Shown here one piece after another: positions 21,401-31,877 of a stretch of 64,000 nucleotides of DNA. Positions within the stretch are counted from its first letter, which is position 1. Every line of letters begins with the position of its first letter. Made by a program: the position numbers and the translations under genes. This DNA comes from Siphlonurus alternatus. Lineage: Eukaryota > Arthropoda > Insecta > Ephemeroptera > Siphlonuridae. The DNA lies in assembly GCA_949825025.1 (NCBI GenBank), contig OX463784.1, positions 10,485,431-10,549,430 of the forward strand, read 5' to 3'. The notes under the pieces were generated by a model. It saw nothing but the letters and a program-made list of their open reading frames with translations, was not told where the DNA came from and searched no databases.

Positions 21401-24400
21401 GTGAGTTTCCATGTTTTATAATTTTTGAACTTTGCTCACCTATTGCTAGCTACAGTCCAAAATAATTCTATACTAGTCCACCATATTTAAAACAGGATAA
21501 TTAAACTTTCTGATTAAACTTCTTTTCATACCTGAAAAAGTAGTTTTTATCAGAAATACTGTTCATATGTTTTTAAATCTCAAAGTAAATTGAAGGCAAC
21601 AACAGAAATACTCATGGGTTCATGACAAAAGAGCATGTATTGTCACCTCAGAATGCAAGTCAGATAACTACATAACAGTTTTATACTGTAATATATGACT
21701 CTTATGCTCATGGTATTTAAGTTTCATTTTCTTATAAAAAAAAAATTGTGTGCTTTTTCTGACTTAATTGCATTCTGAGGCGACCGTATGTGTTCATTTT
21801 CCGGGAAGCTGTAAATAGCTTCTATGTGTATTTATGCATTTATATAAGAACAGTGAAAATTTAAGTCACATTAAAAAATTATGCAGAATGAACATTTTGT
21901 AGCATTCCGAAAAATGCCCAATGGCTCTTTTTTTGCAGACCTATTACTTGTTCTATAGCTCAAGCTGAGTTAAAAGTTTTAGCATTATCATTATTGTAAT
22001 TATGTTTCTCATAGCAAAAGTTATAGCAAAATCAATATAACATTGTTGTCGCACCCTCTTGTTGTTCCCATCTTCTTCTTGCTAGTGATCCCTCCCCCGA
22101 TGTGCATGCTCTAACCTCGTGTGGTTTTCACTAACAGAAGGTGTGCCCCCCACCCCGCCCCCCGTCGCAGATGAGTGTGGCGGAGAGCACCACGAGCAGC
22201 AGTGGCGTCTCCGAGGAGGTACCCAGGAAGAGGGGACGTCCCAGGAAGATATCCCTCGACCAGGTGAATAATTAGTCAACCTCGAGACCTAATGGAGTAT
22301 CGCCCTCAAAATTTTTACTGCAGAAATGGGTGCAAAATTATGCCACTCTGATTTTTTTTCAAATTTTTTAGAGTCTGGGAACTATTTATTAAACGTTATT
22401 GAAAGTACAGAGAGAATGACGCCTCTTGATGCCTCTCTTAATAAAGGGATAAGACCTAAAAGGGGTGTGGGTTCAAACCCAACCTTGGCAAAACTTTTTA
22501 GCAATACCTCCTGGGCTCTAAAAAAAATCAGAGTGGCATAACTTTGCACCCTCTATCCATTTTTGCAATAAAATTTTTTGAGGCGGATACTCTATTAGCA
22601 GCTTGCAATAATTATCTGGGGGGTCTTCAAATAACACAAATTACAACAATCCTAAAACTAATTGTAAGACAGTCTTAGTTTATTCTTCATTGTTGCACTA
22701 AGACAGTCTTAGGCTAAGTTTAGGTTAAGTGGTGTTATTTGAAGACCCCCCTGGTCTTTAGAGAAATATATGAGGCCTAAATAGACCTGAACCATTCAGG
22801 TCATTATTTTTTTTATGAAAGATAATAAATCACTCCTTAAATGTGGATAATAATGTATTTTTTTGCATGGTGAAAAACTCATATAGCTTGTTAAAAAAAA
22901 AAATAATGAACTAACTCTTTAAATTTTTTGTGATCAATTTAAATTGTAAACAAGAACTGGGTGCTTGGTATAACATTGCTAGATTAATTATAATAAGATA
23001 CATTATTCAATTCTTCGTTACAATACAAGTGTATCTTGACCCTCTTGCAAGAAACTAGAAGCCACTTAGATACACATAGTTTTTTTTTTTTTTTTTTTTT
23101 TTTCTCAACTAATTTGTTTTTTGAGGAATTCTAGTTTATACTACTGATAGACTTTAAAGATTGATAACTTGTTCCAGAAAGCTCCAAACAAAATTCAGTT
23201 ATCATCAGAGTTTAAAATAAAAGGAGGAGTGGAAATTGTATCAAGTAATGCTTTATTGTGACATTATAGTTAATTATAAAAACATTAAAAACCAGTATCT
23301 CAGGTTTAATATATATACTTTTAGGCATTTTCTATCAGTACTGTTGGACTGTAGTGTCTGATTTCAAACTTGTGTAGTAAACCTTACTCTAATAGAACAA
23401 AAAAAGTTTGAAGAAGATTTGGCAGTACGCTAACGCTAACTCCTCCACTTTGTTTCAGGCCAACTCAAAGCCCTCGAGCGACGCTGGCTCAGCACCCAGC
23501 ACTCTGGTCCTCAAAGACGTGACCCCGTCTGCAGATGACAAGGCAGCCGCTAACTACTGCTGCGAGAAATGTGAGTGATGTGTTAATCATCACTGCTTTA
23601 GTATCAATTTATTGTATTTTCTGTTATTTTAACATTTTACTCCAAATTTACTTTACTTTAGAACTTTTAATGTTTGAAAAAAAAAAATTAAATCTGAAGT
23701 TTTATTTTTTCTTTCCTGTGATCAATGCAATTCATTTAAATCACTCAGGGATATGTAAACTGTAAAAGTCTCTCTTGTAAATAAAAATGTAGTTTTCCAT
23801 GAGTACATTGGAATATCAAAATAGGGCGGAAGGGGGAATTTTGCTGCTATTCTTTATTTACAGTGAATTAATCAGCTATGTGAGATAAAGCTATACAGTT
23901 GTGTAAATATTTTATTGACAACTCACAGCCTAGAAGAAGACTAAATTTTGTGTGATATTGGAACTTCTCTCAAATGTTTTCTCCCGCCAGGCCACGCCCA
24001 CTTCACTACCCAGAAGAGTCTGAGCCTCCACGAGACGACCCAGCACATGACGACCCGCATGCAGTACAAGTGTCCGTGTTGCAAGAACTCGTTCTGTAAC
24101 CTGTGGAGCACCTACCGTCATCTCAAGTCAAGTAAGACCACAATTGTCTCATCTTCTTTCATCAGACGAAAAGAAATCGAGAGAGTTCTCCAACTTCAAC
24201 GTTACTTTATTTTGTTTTCCATTAACTGCATGATCAATAAAAATTGCAGTAAATGTTTAGCATCATTTAGATACTTCGTCAGTTACACTGAAAATGCAGT
24301 ACACTCAGTTAGTCAAGAATAAAATGTTTCAATAGAGATACTTGCAAATAATGAAGCGTCTAAACAATGCAAACTCTAGAGCGTAAATAATTTTCAAGTT

Positions 24401-27304
24401 AACTTGTGATCACAAGATTTTCACCTGCTGTGAATTTTTCCATCAGTAAGATCTTGCTGATTATTCTCATCCTCTAACTTTAATAATAAATTACAACCTT
24501 AATAGTTTCTTTTCTATTAAAAAAGAAATTATAATATATTGATAATTTTATTTTGTTTCAGTACATCGTAAGACATCTGAGCAGGTTGAACGAATGAAGC
24601 CAGTGATTCGCAAACGAGCGTTCCGTATGACAGTGCCGGTGTACCACCCCCTGCCCTCCGCATCACGACCAGCTACTCTCACCCCCTCCCCCAGCCCCTC
24701 TCCCTCCTCCTCACCAAGCATCTCCGCCAAGGCAGTGGCTAGCAAGAATCAGCAAGTTCTAGATAAGGTACGTCTTTCCCTCTTGTGTGATTTGGAGCTC
24801 TGTGACAAGCAAGCTTCATGGTACTGTAGAAAAATTATACTTTTAAATTTAGTTTTTTTTAACACTGTCAGTTAAGAATTTAAACTATTAAAATAAAGCT
24901 GATATCAGGTAAAGGAAATTGAAGTTGAAAATTAAAATATTAAATACTGTACATTTTATCATGAGAAGGTATGATTCAAACCACTTTGAAAGTTACGGAT
25001 TATTTTTTGTGAATGTTTAAACTCATTGTTAGTACACATCAGTTAATTAAGATTAAAATGTTCTTTATCTTAAATGGTTTCTCCAGGAAATTAAAAAAGT
25101 CTAAAATGTTATGAGGATTACTTGTAATGTGTCTTTTTAAGAAAAATTAAAGTAAAACAGTAATTGCTAAATGTAATATAATCACTATAAAGTCTATAAA
25201 CTGTTCCATACATCAAAAGTTAAGCCAAATTATATTTTTTAGACAGGCAATGGACAACGTGCATGAAAAATTTTTATTGCAGAAATGAATAGAGGGCACC
25301 AAATTATGCTACTCTGAATTTTTTCAGATTTTTTTGAGTCCCGGAACTATTTTTAAATAATTATTGAAAGTTTTGTAAGCTAAGTTGGCACCCCTGAATC
25401 TTTAATAAAAAGGATAGGACTGAGACGCCTATTGAGGCCTCCAGAGGGCATCACACTTTTAATAATTATTTAAAAATAGTTCTAGGTTTCAAAAAAAAAA
25501 AAAAAAAAAAAAAAAAACTGAAAAAATTCAGAGTAGCATAGTTTGGTACCCTCTATTCATTTCTGCAGTAAAAAAAAAAAAAATCATGCAGGTTGTCCAT
25601 TGTTAAATTTTTAGATAAAAATAATGAATTATCCCTTTTTTAAGTTAGTTCCAAGCTAATTGTCTCCGTCTTGTTTCATTACAGGCGTGGGTTGGCAACG
25701 ACAACAACTTCACTGTTGACGTCGGTGATCATCGTTGTGGCGTCTGTGGGCTGAGATTTGAGCGACGAGCTGCCCTGGTCTCTCACACCAACACTTGTCA
25801 CCGTCGCCCCAACTCAACCAACGCAAACAACTCTCGCACCAATTCCAACAAGTCCCCCGGCTCTTCCAGTCCCTCAGTGGAGGTCCCTGCTGAGCGAACA
25901 AAGCCGGAGGGAGCCGCCAACAGGAAGAAGAACGCTCCCGTTAGAATCATCAGAGGCTTCAGACATGCAGTTGTCGAACTTGAGAAACTTCCAGAATCTT
26001 ACAATAATAATGAAGATGTTTCTAAAAAATTAGTGACACCTCCTGAGATAGAAGAAGTACCTTCAAAATCTACTGAGCCAGCTAAGATAGAAGAGACTGT
26101 TAAGGAAATAGAGAAACCTACTGTAAATTCTGTTCCTATTTCCCCAATTAAATCTACTGAAAATGTTATTAAAACGCCACAGAAAAATATTATTGAAAAT
26201 GGATTTTCAAAATCAAGTTCTACTTCTCCAGCTAGTTCAGAATCTTCATCATCATTATCTTCAGGTTCTACTGAAAATCAAGTACCCCCAATTGTAATAT
26301 CACCTCCAATTAATCCAGTCGTTAAGCTTGTGTATTCTAAGACAAATATCAAAAAACCATTACTACCTCCAAAAAGAAGTCCTAATATAATAAAAAAATC
26401 ATCGGCAAATAAAAGAATAGCAGCCATTTCACAACCTCAGTCAAGTCCAGAAAAATCTCAAGTATTGAATAATATTTCAACTCCGGAAGAAAAATCACCT
26501 GCAATTCAATTAAACATAAAAAATTTCGCTCCATCAAAGTTTATAAAATTAAAACAGGTACCAATGAAAACAAATGGTAATGTAGTAACGAATAATAAAG
26601 TTGGAAGTGTATCATTTTCATTAACGAAATCTACAAATCCAAACATAAAATCATGTAATGTACAAAATATTCCTCTATTACTTACACAACCAATTGAACT
26701 GATTGAACGACCTTTACCGAAACTAATACCAGCTCCACATAAAAATTTTGAAAGTACCGCAACACAAAACAAAGCTGAAATCATTGTTAGGACTGTATCT
26801 GATAAATCTGGTCAAACAAATAATAAACAGTCTAATAACAAATCAATTTTGAAAACCTCATGTTCAAATGGAACGTCGCCTGAAAGTTCCGAGACTTCAT
26901 CCATCTTTGCTAGGACTTTGATCAGCAAGTCTCCTTCGCTGCACTCGGAGGATTCCACGGAGGTGATCTTGTTGAAACACACGCCCTCCGTGGCCATGCC
27001 GGCAAGCTGGTTCGCACCGGGACCAGCTGACAAAATGTGGGACGCTCCTGACAAGGCGGCACGTAGCGGAATTCAAGTCAGGAGGGACTACAGCAAAATC
27101 GTGTCCGGAGATGCAGAGACGAGTCAGTCACATGAGTCGGAGGTGAGTCTTTTATGTTTGTGTCCCTCACAGTTTGTCAATTTCACGAGAGAGATTGCTG
27201 CTGACAGGAGGAACATATAGTCAGAAATTTTCTATCTAGGGGTGATAGATGAGAGAGCTAGACTGTATCCACATTGGCTATTTATAAATATAGTTGTCAC
27301 AACT

Positions 27305-27383
<79 letters not shown>

Positions 27384-27826
27384 CTTACAGTATTTATTAA
27401 TTAATTTATTTAACAGAAAAGAAATTATTAATTAAAAGAAGCTATTTACCACCTCATGTAATTAAAAGCTGAAATCTGACGGAGAGTTTATTTCGACAGC
27501 TGAGCCTGGAGGATGAGAGCGAGGAGGACGACTTCACGGGCTGGGACGAGAACAACGTTGACGACTATCGTGGCCAGCTGGGACTGCCACAGATCAACAA
27601 CGCCAGCCTCGTCTTCAGCATGATTGACGACAATAACGTCGGCTCCAGCACCTCCAGTAGTGACTACCCCTCCAGTCCAATCCCTCCCTCCCCTCCTCTA
27701 CTCATCGCAGAAACAACAGAAACAAGTTTCAACGAGTTTCCGTCCGGAAATAAACGGAGCGGAGAAGACTTAGAATCTGATTCTAATAAACGTAAAAGAC
27801 TTGATTTGACAGAAAACTCTCAGTGA
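18478..27826 (+). CDS. ZNF800-like zinc finger protein, nine exons
   Basis: Probable nuclear DNA-binding protein, about 987 aa. Coding exons: 18478..18645, 19624..19812, 20744..20980, 22138..22263, 23459..23570, 23991..24131, 24562..24767, 25685..27142, 27500..27826 (TGA). Fingers: a C2HC finger at residues 71-92 (CKIC...HKRSYC) and C2H2 fingers at about 275-296, 305-326 and 411-432. The N-terminal block GVQKILSVYRTGTNE plus the atypical first finger is what I recognise as ZNF800. An AT-hook (RKRGRPRK, 228-235) sits in exon 4. Exon 8 adds a Ser/Pro/Lys/Asn-rich, apparently disordered stretch written in AT-rich codons; the C-terminus is acidic. Exon 4 has two in-frame acceptors (see findings). 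The start ATG is chosen from an exon whose acceptor is at 18462; the frame stays open to the exon edge, so an upstream coding exon is possible. Longer than human ZNF800 (about 660 aa). Confidence 0.88.
19055..19386. mobile_element. Long foldback element in ZNF800-like intron 1
   Basis: Two arms of roughly 155 bases separated by about 15 bases pair almost throughout: GGAATAACCAGCAAGGCCTT against AAGGCCTTGCTGGTTATTCC at the outside, and GCACCATCTAGGTGCTTCAT against its near-complement next to the loop. A degraded relative is recognisable at about 24240..24490. No coding potential and no clear target duplication. Confidence 0.7.
20294..20673. mobile_element. TTAA-flanked MITE, family F3, copy 2 (inverted)
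   Basis: Opens TTAA then AGGGACAGGGGACCAT; closes ATGTTCCT then TTAA (20670..20673). It is the reverse-orientation counterpart of 15497..15875. It lies in intron 2 of the ZNF800-like gene, about 70 bases upstream of the exon 3 acceptor. Confidence 0.8.
22292..22595. mobile_element. Foldback MITE family A, copy 2, with TA duplication
   Basis: Left end ATGGAGTATCGCCCTCAAAA, right end TTGAGGCGGATACTCTAT, flanked on both sides by TA (22290..22291 and 22596..22597). The core contains GGGTTCAAACCC (22469..22480), which happens to fit a tRNA B-box, and AAGACCTAAAAGGGG. It lies in intron 4 of the ZNF800-like gene. Confidence 0.8.
22618..22751. mobile_element. Small MITE with GGGGGGTCTTC ends
   Basis: Ends GGGGGGTCTTCAAATAACAC and GTGTTATTTGAAGACCCCCC are perfect inverted repeats of 20 bp around a 94-bp interior that itself contains inverted copies of CTAAGACAGTCTTAG-type words. 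One copy in the window; family unknown. Confidence 0.7.
24240..24490. mobile_element. Degraded relative of the foldback at 19055
   Basis: CATCATTTAGATACTTCGTC and AATGAAGCGTCTAAACAATG match the central part of the 19055..19386 element (CACCATCTAGGTGCTTCATC and its complement). The right arm (CACAAGATTTTCACC, AGATCTTGCTGATTATTC) also aligns. The outer left arm is not recognisable. It lies in intron 6 of the ZNF800-like gene. Confidence 0.45.
25248..25602. mobile_element. Foldback MITE related to family A, with different ends
   Basis: Ends CAATGGACAACGTGCATGA and TCATGCAGGTTGTCCATTG. The arms just inside are clearly family A (GAATAGAGGG, ATTATGCTACTCTGAATTTT), and the core holds AAAAGGATAGGACTGAG. 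A 27-base A run sits in the right arm. It lies in intron 7 of the ZNF800-like gene. Confidence 0.6.
27304..27382. repeat. (TTTA)n microsatellite, about 19 units
   Basis: Pure TTTA repeats filling over a fifth of the 357-bp last intron of the ZNF800-like gene, about 120 bases from the exon 9 acceptor. Confidence 0.95.
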
Positions 27827-28595
27827 ACCTTTTTTATGTCTTTCTATAAATTTAAGAGCTTTTAGATTTATATTTGTTTACAGTATTGATAATTTAAACT
27901 TTATCAATCTTGAAAAAAAAAAAATGTTTACTAAAGTCTACAAATTTAATTTAGATTTCGATTTGTTTTAAAATTAGCTGTTTTATTTTCATTGCCCAAT
28001 CTATACTGAATACTTAAGTAGTGTACATATTTAAGTGTTCCCCGTGACCAAGTTGCCAATCAGAATGCTGGAAAGTCGTCACTTGGGGTTAAAGTATTCT
28101 GTGGGACATGGGCTTCAATCTAGAACAGTTGATTGAAAAACAAATAAAATTATGGAATCTAAGATTTGTTGGACCATATCCTTGTGTTTTTTAAAGTGAG
28201 ATCTTACATTTCCTGGTGTAAAATACGGCCTCTTTACATTTTTTTAATGGCACACAAGAATTAGCTGAAAAACTTTTATATTTTTTTTTTATATTATTTG
28301 TGATACATTAAAATGAAAATGTATTAATTTCTTTTTGGAAATATTTATATCGTGAATATTTTTCATTCTGTAATTTTCTTTATTAAAATTAAGAAATTAA
28401 TAAAAAGCCATAGAATATTTGTTTGGCATAATATGTAACTAATAATATGTTTATAAATGTAAAAAATAAAAATAAGGTAGCTTTCTATGCTTATACAGCT
28501 TTTGATTCATTACAATTTAGTTAAAAATATATTATTATATTTTCTATACAATTTTTGCTTTTTAATAAATTAAATAAACACACCACATTTAATAT

Positions 28596-28991
28596 TTAAG
28601 GGTATTAAGATAACACGAACAATTGATTGTTTGTAGTCCCATTTGATTAACATATAAACCTTAGCAACCTCATAATAATTCTGAATTTTTTTTGAGAGAC
28701 AGTTCTTAGCACCAAAAATATGTGGAAAAAATTTCAAAACAATCGGATGATTCAATTTTTTTAAATTATTTTATAAATTTTCAGTATAGGGCTTTCCCAT
28801 GGAGACCAAAACTAAGAAATTAATTTTAAAAAATTGGATCGTCCGATTGTTTTGACATTTTTTCCACATTTTTTTGGTGCTAAGAACTGTCTCTAAAAAA
28901 AAAAAATCAGAATTATTATGAGGTTGCTAAGGTTTACATGTTAATCAAATGGGACTACAACAATCGATTGTTCGTGTTATCTTACCCTTAA
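28596..28991. mobile_element. TTAA-flanked foldback MITE, family F1, copy 1
   Basis: TTAA at 28596..28599 then GGGTATTAAGATAACACGAA; the right end TTCGTGTTATCTTACCC is followed by TTAA at 28988..28991. Arms of about 180 bases share ACCTTAGCAACCTC and GACAGTTCTTAGCACC. Copies 45955 and 54516 share the interior words (GATTAACAT, AACCTTAGCAA, TTTCAAAACAAT). Confidence 0.8.
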
Positions 28992-29154
28992 GCTTTTATT
29001 CATCCTTTTATTTAAAAATTACTCAACTTTAATTCATTTCATTACAACAATATTTTTCAATTTAATTTAAAATCATTTAAATTTATTAAAACAAAACTCC
29101 ATATAAATATTTATTATTTATAAGTGTAGTGATTAATTTTTTTGTAGAATAATG

Positions 29155-29572
29155 TTAAGGGCATTGGGTGTAGCACCGGTAGTTGGCAACACTGACCTAT
29201 CTTCACCATGCTAATTTTTGGTCATTGCTCCTCGGAGTAATTTTTATGCTAGAGCCAAGCTGATTGCTGTAGTATCAAGATAATTAGTAGCCCAAGTGCA
29301 CAATTTGGCTAAATAAAGCCTGATTTAAAGAAAAGTATTTTTTTTATATTTTAGAAAAATGCATGTAAATTTAAAAAATTACTAAAAAATACTTTTCTTT
29401 AAATCAGGCTTTATTTAGCCAAATTGTGCACTTGGGCTACTAATTATCTTGATACTACAGCAATCAGCTTAGCTCTAGCATAAAAATTACTCCGAGGAGC
29501 AATGACCAAAAATTAGCATGGTGAAGATAGGTCAGTGTTGCCAACTACCGGTGCTACACCCAATGCCCTTAA
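29155..29572. mobile_element. Very young TTAA-flanked foldback MITE
   Basis: TTAA at 29155..29158, then arm GGGCATTGGGTGTAGCACCG; the right arm ends CGGTGCTACACCCAATGCCC, then TTAA at 29569..29572. The arms run about 186 bases each and I count a single mismatch (AGAGCC against the complement of AGCTCT) before an AT-rich spacer of about 40 bases. No coding capacity. Confidence 0.88.
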
Positions 29573-30651
29573 AAAAAATGGATTAAAAATTATTATTTGT
29601 AGTTAGTTAGTTGACTCAGAATTTTAAGTGTTGTAAATGCTACACAATTTTGGCACAAAAGATGATATGTACCCTTGGAGCTGCTAAATTTGTCCACACA
29701 CAGGCCTTATGGATAATATCTTAAAAGATGTTTTATAAGAGGATGCACATTGACTGACCTTCACTCTACAAAAATTAGCTACAGACGGATAAATTACAGA
29801 CGGATTGGACATTTTTATTTAAATGGGATGTACATATTTTCATCAAAACTGTACGTTCAGTTTTTACATTTTACAACATTTATATTCTGAAGCAAAGAAT
29901 TTTAAATTCCATTTTGGTAATGGACTGATTCAAAGTGCTTGTTCTAGTTATTATCATTTAATATTAAGTTTAATTAACATGATTAAATGGGGAATTATTT
30001 ATTATTTTAATTACTTGTCAAAATAGTGATGGTTACATTTAAAATGCATTATTATTTTTTCTTGCATAGAAAATTAATGTGCAATTCATTTCTATAATTT
30101 TTTTAGACCTTGGGTAATAGATGCAAGTTTTCATTGTACTAAATTTTTAATTGATGTTTTTTGTATAAAATAGTAGTATTAAAATTATAGAATTTGATAA
30201 TGAGATGATTATTTTTATCCTTTATAAAAATTCTTTCTCTTAATTTTCATGTTACGTTTTAAGTCCACTAAGATTCTTATGTTTCCACTTCTGTTTAATC
30301 TGTTTTATATATTGTATTACCTGATTTTGGTTACACATATATATTACACTTGTAATTAATTGTGTCACATACATACAAGTATGTGATTAATTATACTTCA
30401 TTAATTAATTATTTAATCATATTACCTTATGACACTCTCAGAACTATAAAGAGAGTGGATTTTTTTTTTATTATTTTTATGTTATCCAATGCTGTACGAA
30501 GTAGTAGTAGTAGAAAACCTACATGATTGCATTTATTGGATAAATGAATAGAAGGGACAAATTTATATGTAACTCAGATTTTTGTTTCAGATATTTTTAA
30601 TACATGAGAACTATTTTGGAATAATTCTTGAAAGTTAATTAATGGAGTATT

Positions 30652-30962
30652 GACCTCAATTTTTTTTATTGCAGAATGGATAGAGGGTGCAAAGTTATAC
30701 TACCCTGATTTTTTTCAGATTTTTTAGAGCCCGGGAAATATTTTTAAAAAATTATTGAAAGTTCGTTTTGTGATGTCACGAGACGCCGTTCCTTAAGAAA
30801 AAGATAGGACTTTCCGCTGCGTGACATCACAAAAAGGACTTTCAATAATTTTTTAAAAATACTTCCCGGCCTCTAAAAAATCTGAAAAAAAATCAGGGTA
30901 GCATAACTTTGCACCCTCTATCCATTTCTGCAATAAAAAAAATTGAGGTCGATACTGCCCAT
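30652..30962. mobile_element. Foldback MITE family A, copy 3
   Basis: Left end ATGGAGTATTGACCTCAA, right end TTGAGGTCGATACTGCCCAT, preceded by TA. The core is nearly palindromic: GTTTTGTGATGTCACGAGAC faces GCGTGACATCACAAAAAGGA. The same core type occurs in copy 5 at 60106. Confidence 0.75.
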
Positions 30963-31018
30963 TGGGTTTTAAAATACCCTTTGGAGGTGGTTTGGGTCCT
31001 ATTTCTTTTTATTGAAGG

Positions 31019-31284
31019 GGATGAAGGTAACACGTCCAAAGTTAAAAAAGAATCCCACACATAAAAATTATGAACAAAATTTAAATTTTCCCCTCTGCAT
31101 CCCCTATCATCAGTAGCTAAAATATCAGGTGTACAAATTTGATCTAGTTTTTGAGTTATGAATTTGTATACCTGATATTGTAGCTACTGATAGGTGATGT
31201 AGAGGGGAACATTTTATTTTTTTTTTTTCATAATTTTCATGTGAGGGATTGTTTTTAACATTGGGCGTATTACTCTACCTTTAA
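31019..31284. mobile_element. Foldback MITE family F2, copy 1
   Basis: Left end near ATGAAGGTAACACGTCC, right end GGGCGTATTACTCTACCT with TTAA at 31281..31284. Arms share AATCCCACACATAAAAATTA and TACCTGATATTGTAGCTACT. The left boundary is approximate, and the left TTAA is not preserved. Confidence 0.6.
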
Positions 31285-31795
31285 GATATGGGTAAAGCCT
31301 TTAAAAAACAAACAAAATCAGTTCCCATAATAAAGTAAAATCTGTACAAATAAAACAAAAATAGCTGCAAATAATGTTGTACCCTCTATTCATTTATGTA
31401 TAGATTAAATTGTCCGTTCATTATACTTCATAATAATTTTAATTTTCCTTTGAATAATTATGATATTATTATAATTATTTATAATTTTCTAGATCTAGGG
31501 TCATCTATCTATTCTGCTGATTAATTTTTTGTGTTTCGATCTGCATGTTCACACTATTTTTTTTTCTTTTGTTGTAAATAAATTAAATTTATGGATATTT
31601 GTACTGTGTATCAAATATACAGTATCTCTTAGTAATTAATAAGTAAAGTATATATATGTAAGTTTTTTTGGAAAATAAAAGTGACACATTTTTGAGCTTC
31701 AAATCATGTTTTAATTTTATAGTAAATTAAATCCTCTTACTTTTGGTAGGTACTTGATATATATTTTAGGTCTGTTCGTCTCAACTCTACTCGCG

Positions 31796-31877
31796 CGGTG
31801 TACACTTTCTGCACCCCCATTCGACCTTATTCACATGGACATAAAGAATGTCGATTGGTTGCAGAAAGTGTACACCG
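31796..31877. repeat. 82-base hairpin with perfect 18-bp base
   Basis: CGGTGTACACTTTCTGCA on the left is exactly complementary to TGCAGAAAGTGTACACCG on the right, and the inner segments pair imperfectly (ATTCGACCTTATTC against GAATGTCGAT). The size and bulged upper stem resemble a microRNA precursor, but a transposon remnant is equally possible. Confidence 0.6.

Larger units (their letters stand above)
30500..31425. mobile_element. Old foldback of family-A type split by two nested MITEs
   Basis: The left remnant (about 30530..30645: AAATGAATAGAAGGGACAAA) and right remnant (about 31321..31425: GTACCCTCTATTCATTTATG) are complementary in the way family A arms are. Between them sit a complete family A copy (30652..30962) and an F2 copy (31019..31284). 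The outer element is therefore older than both. Confidence 0.5.

Noticed and set aside
22469..22480. tRNA B-box in family A MITE cores as evidence of a tRNA origin
   Set aside because: GGGTTCAAACCC is partly palindromic, there is no A-box at the right distance, and the word is absent from copies 3 and 5.
26506..27054. Minus-strand frames of 80-92 codons
   Set aside because: Antisense shadows of exon 8 of the ZNF800-like gene.
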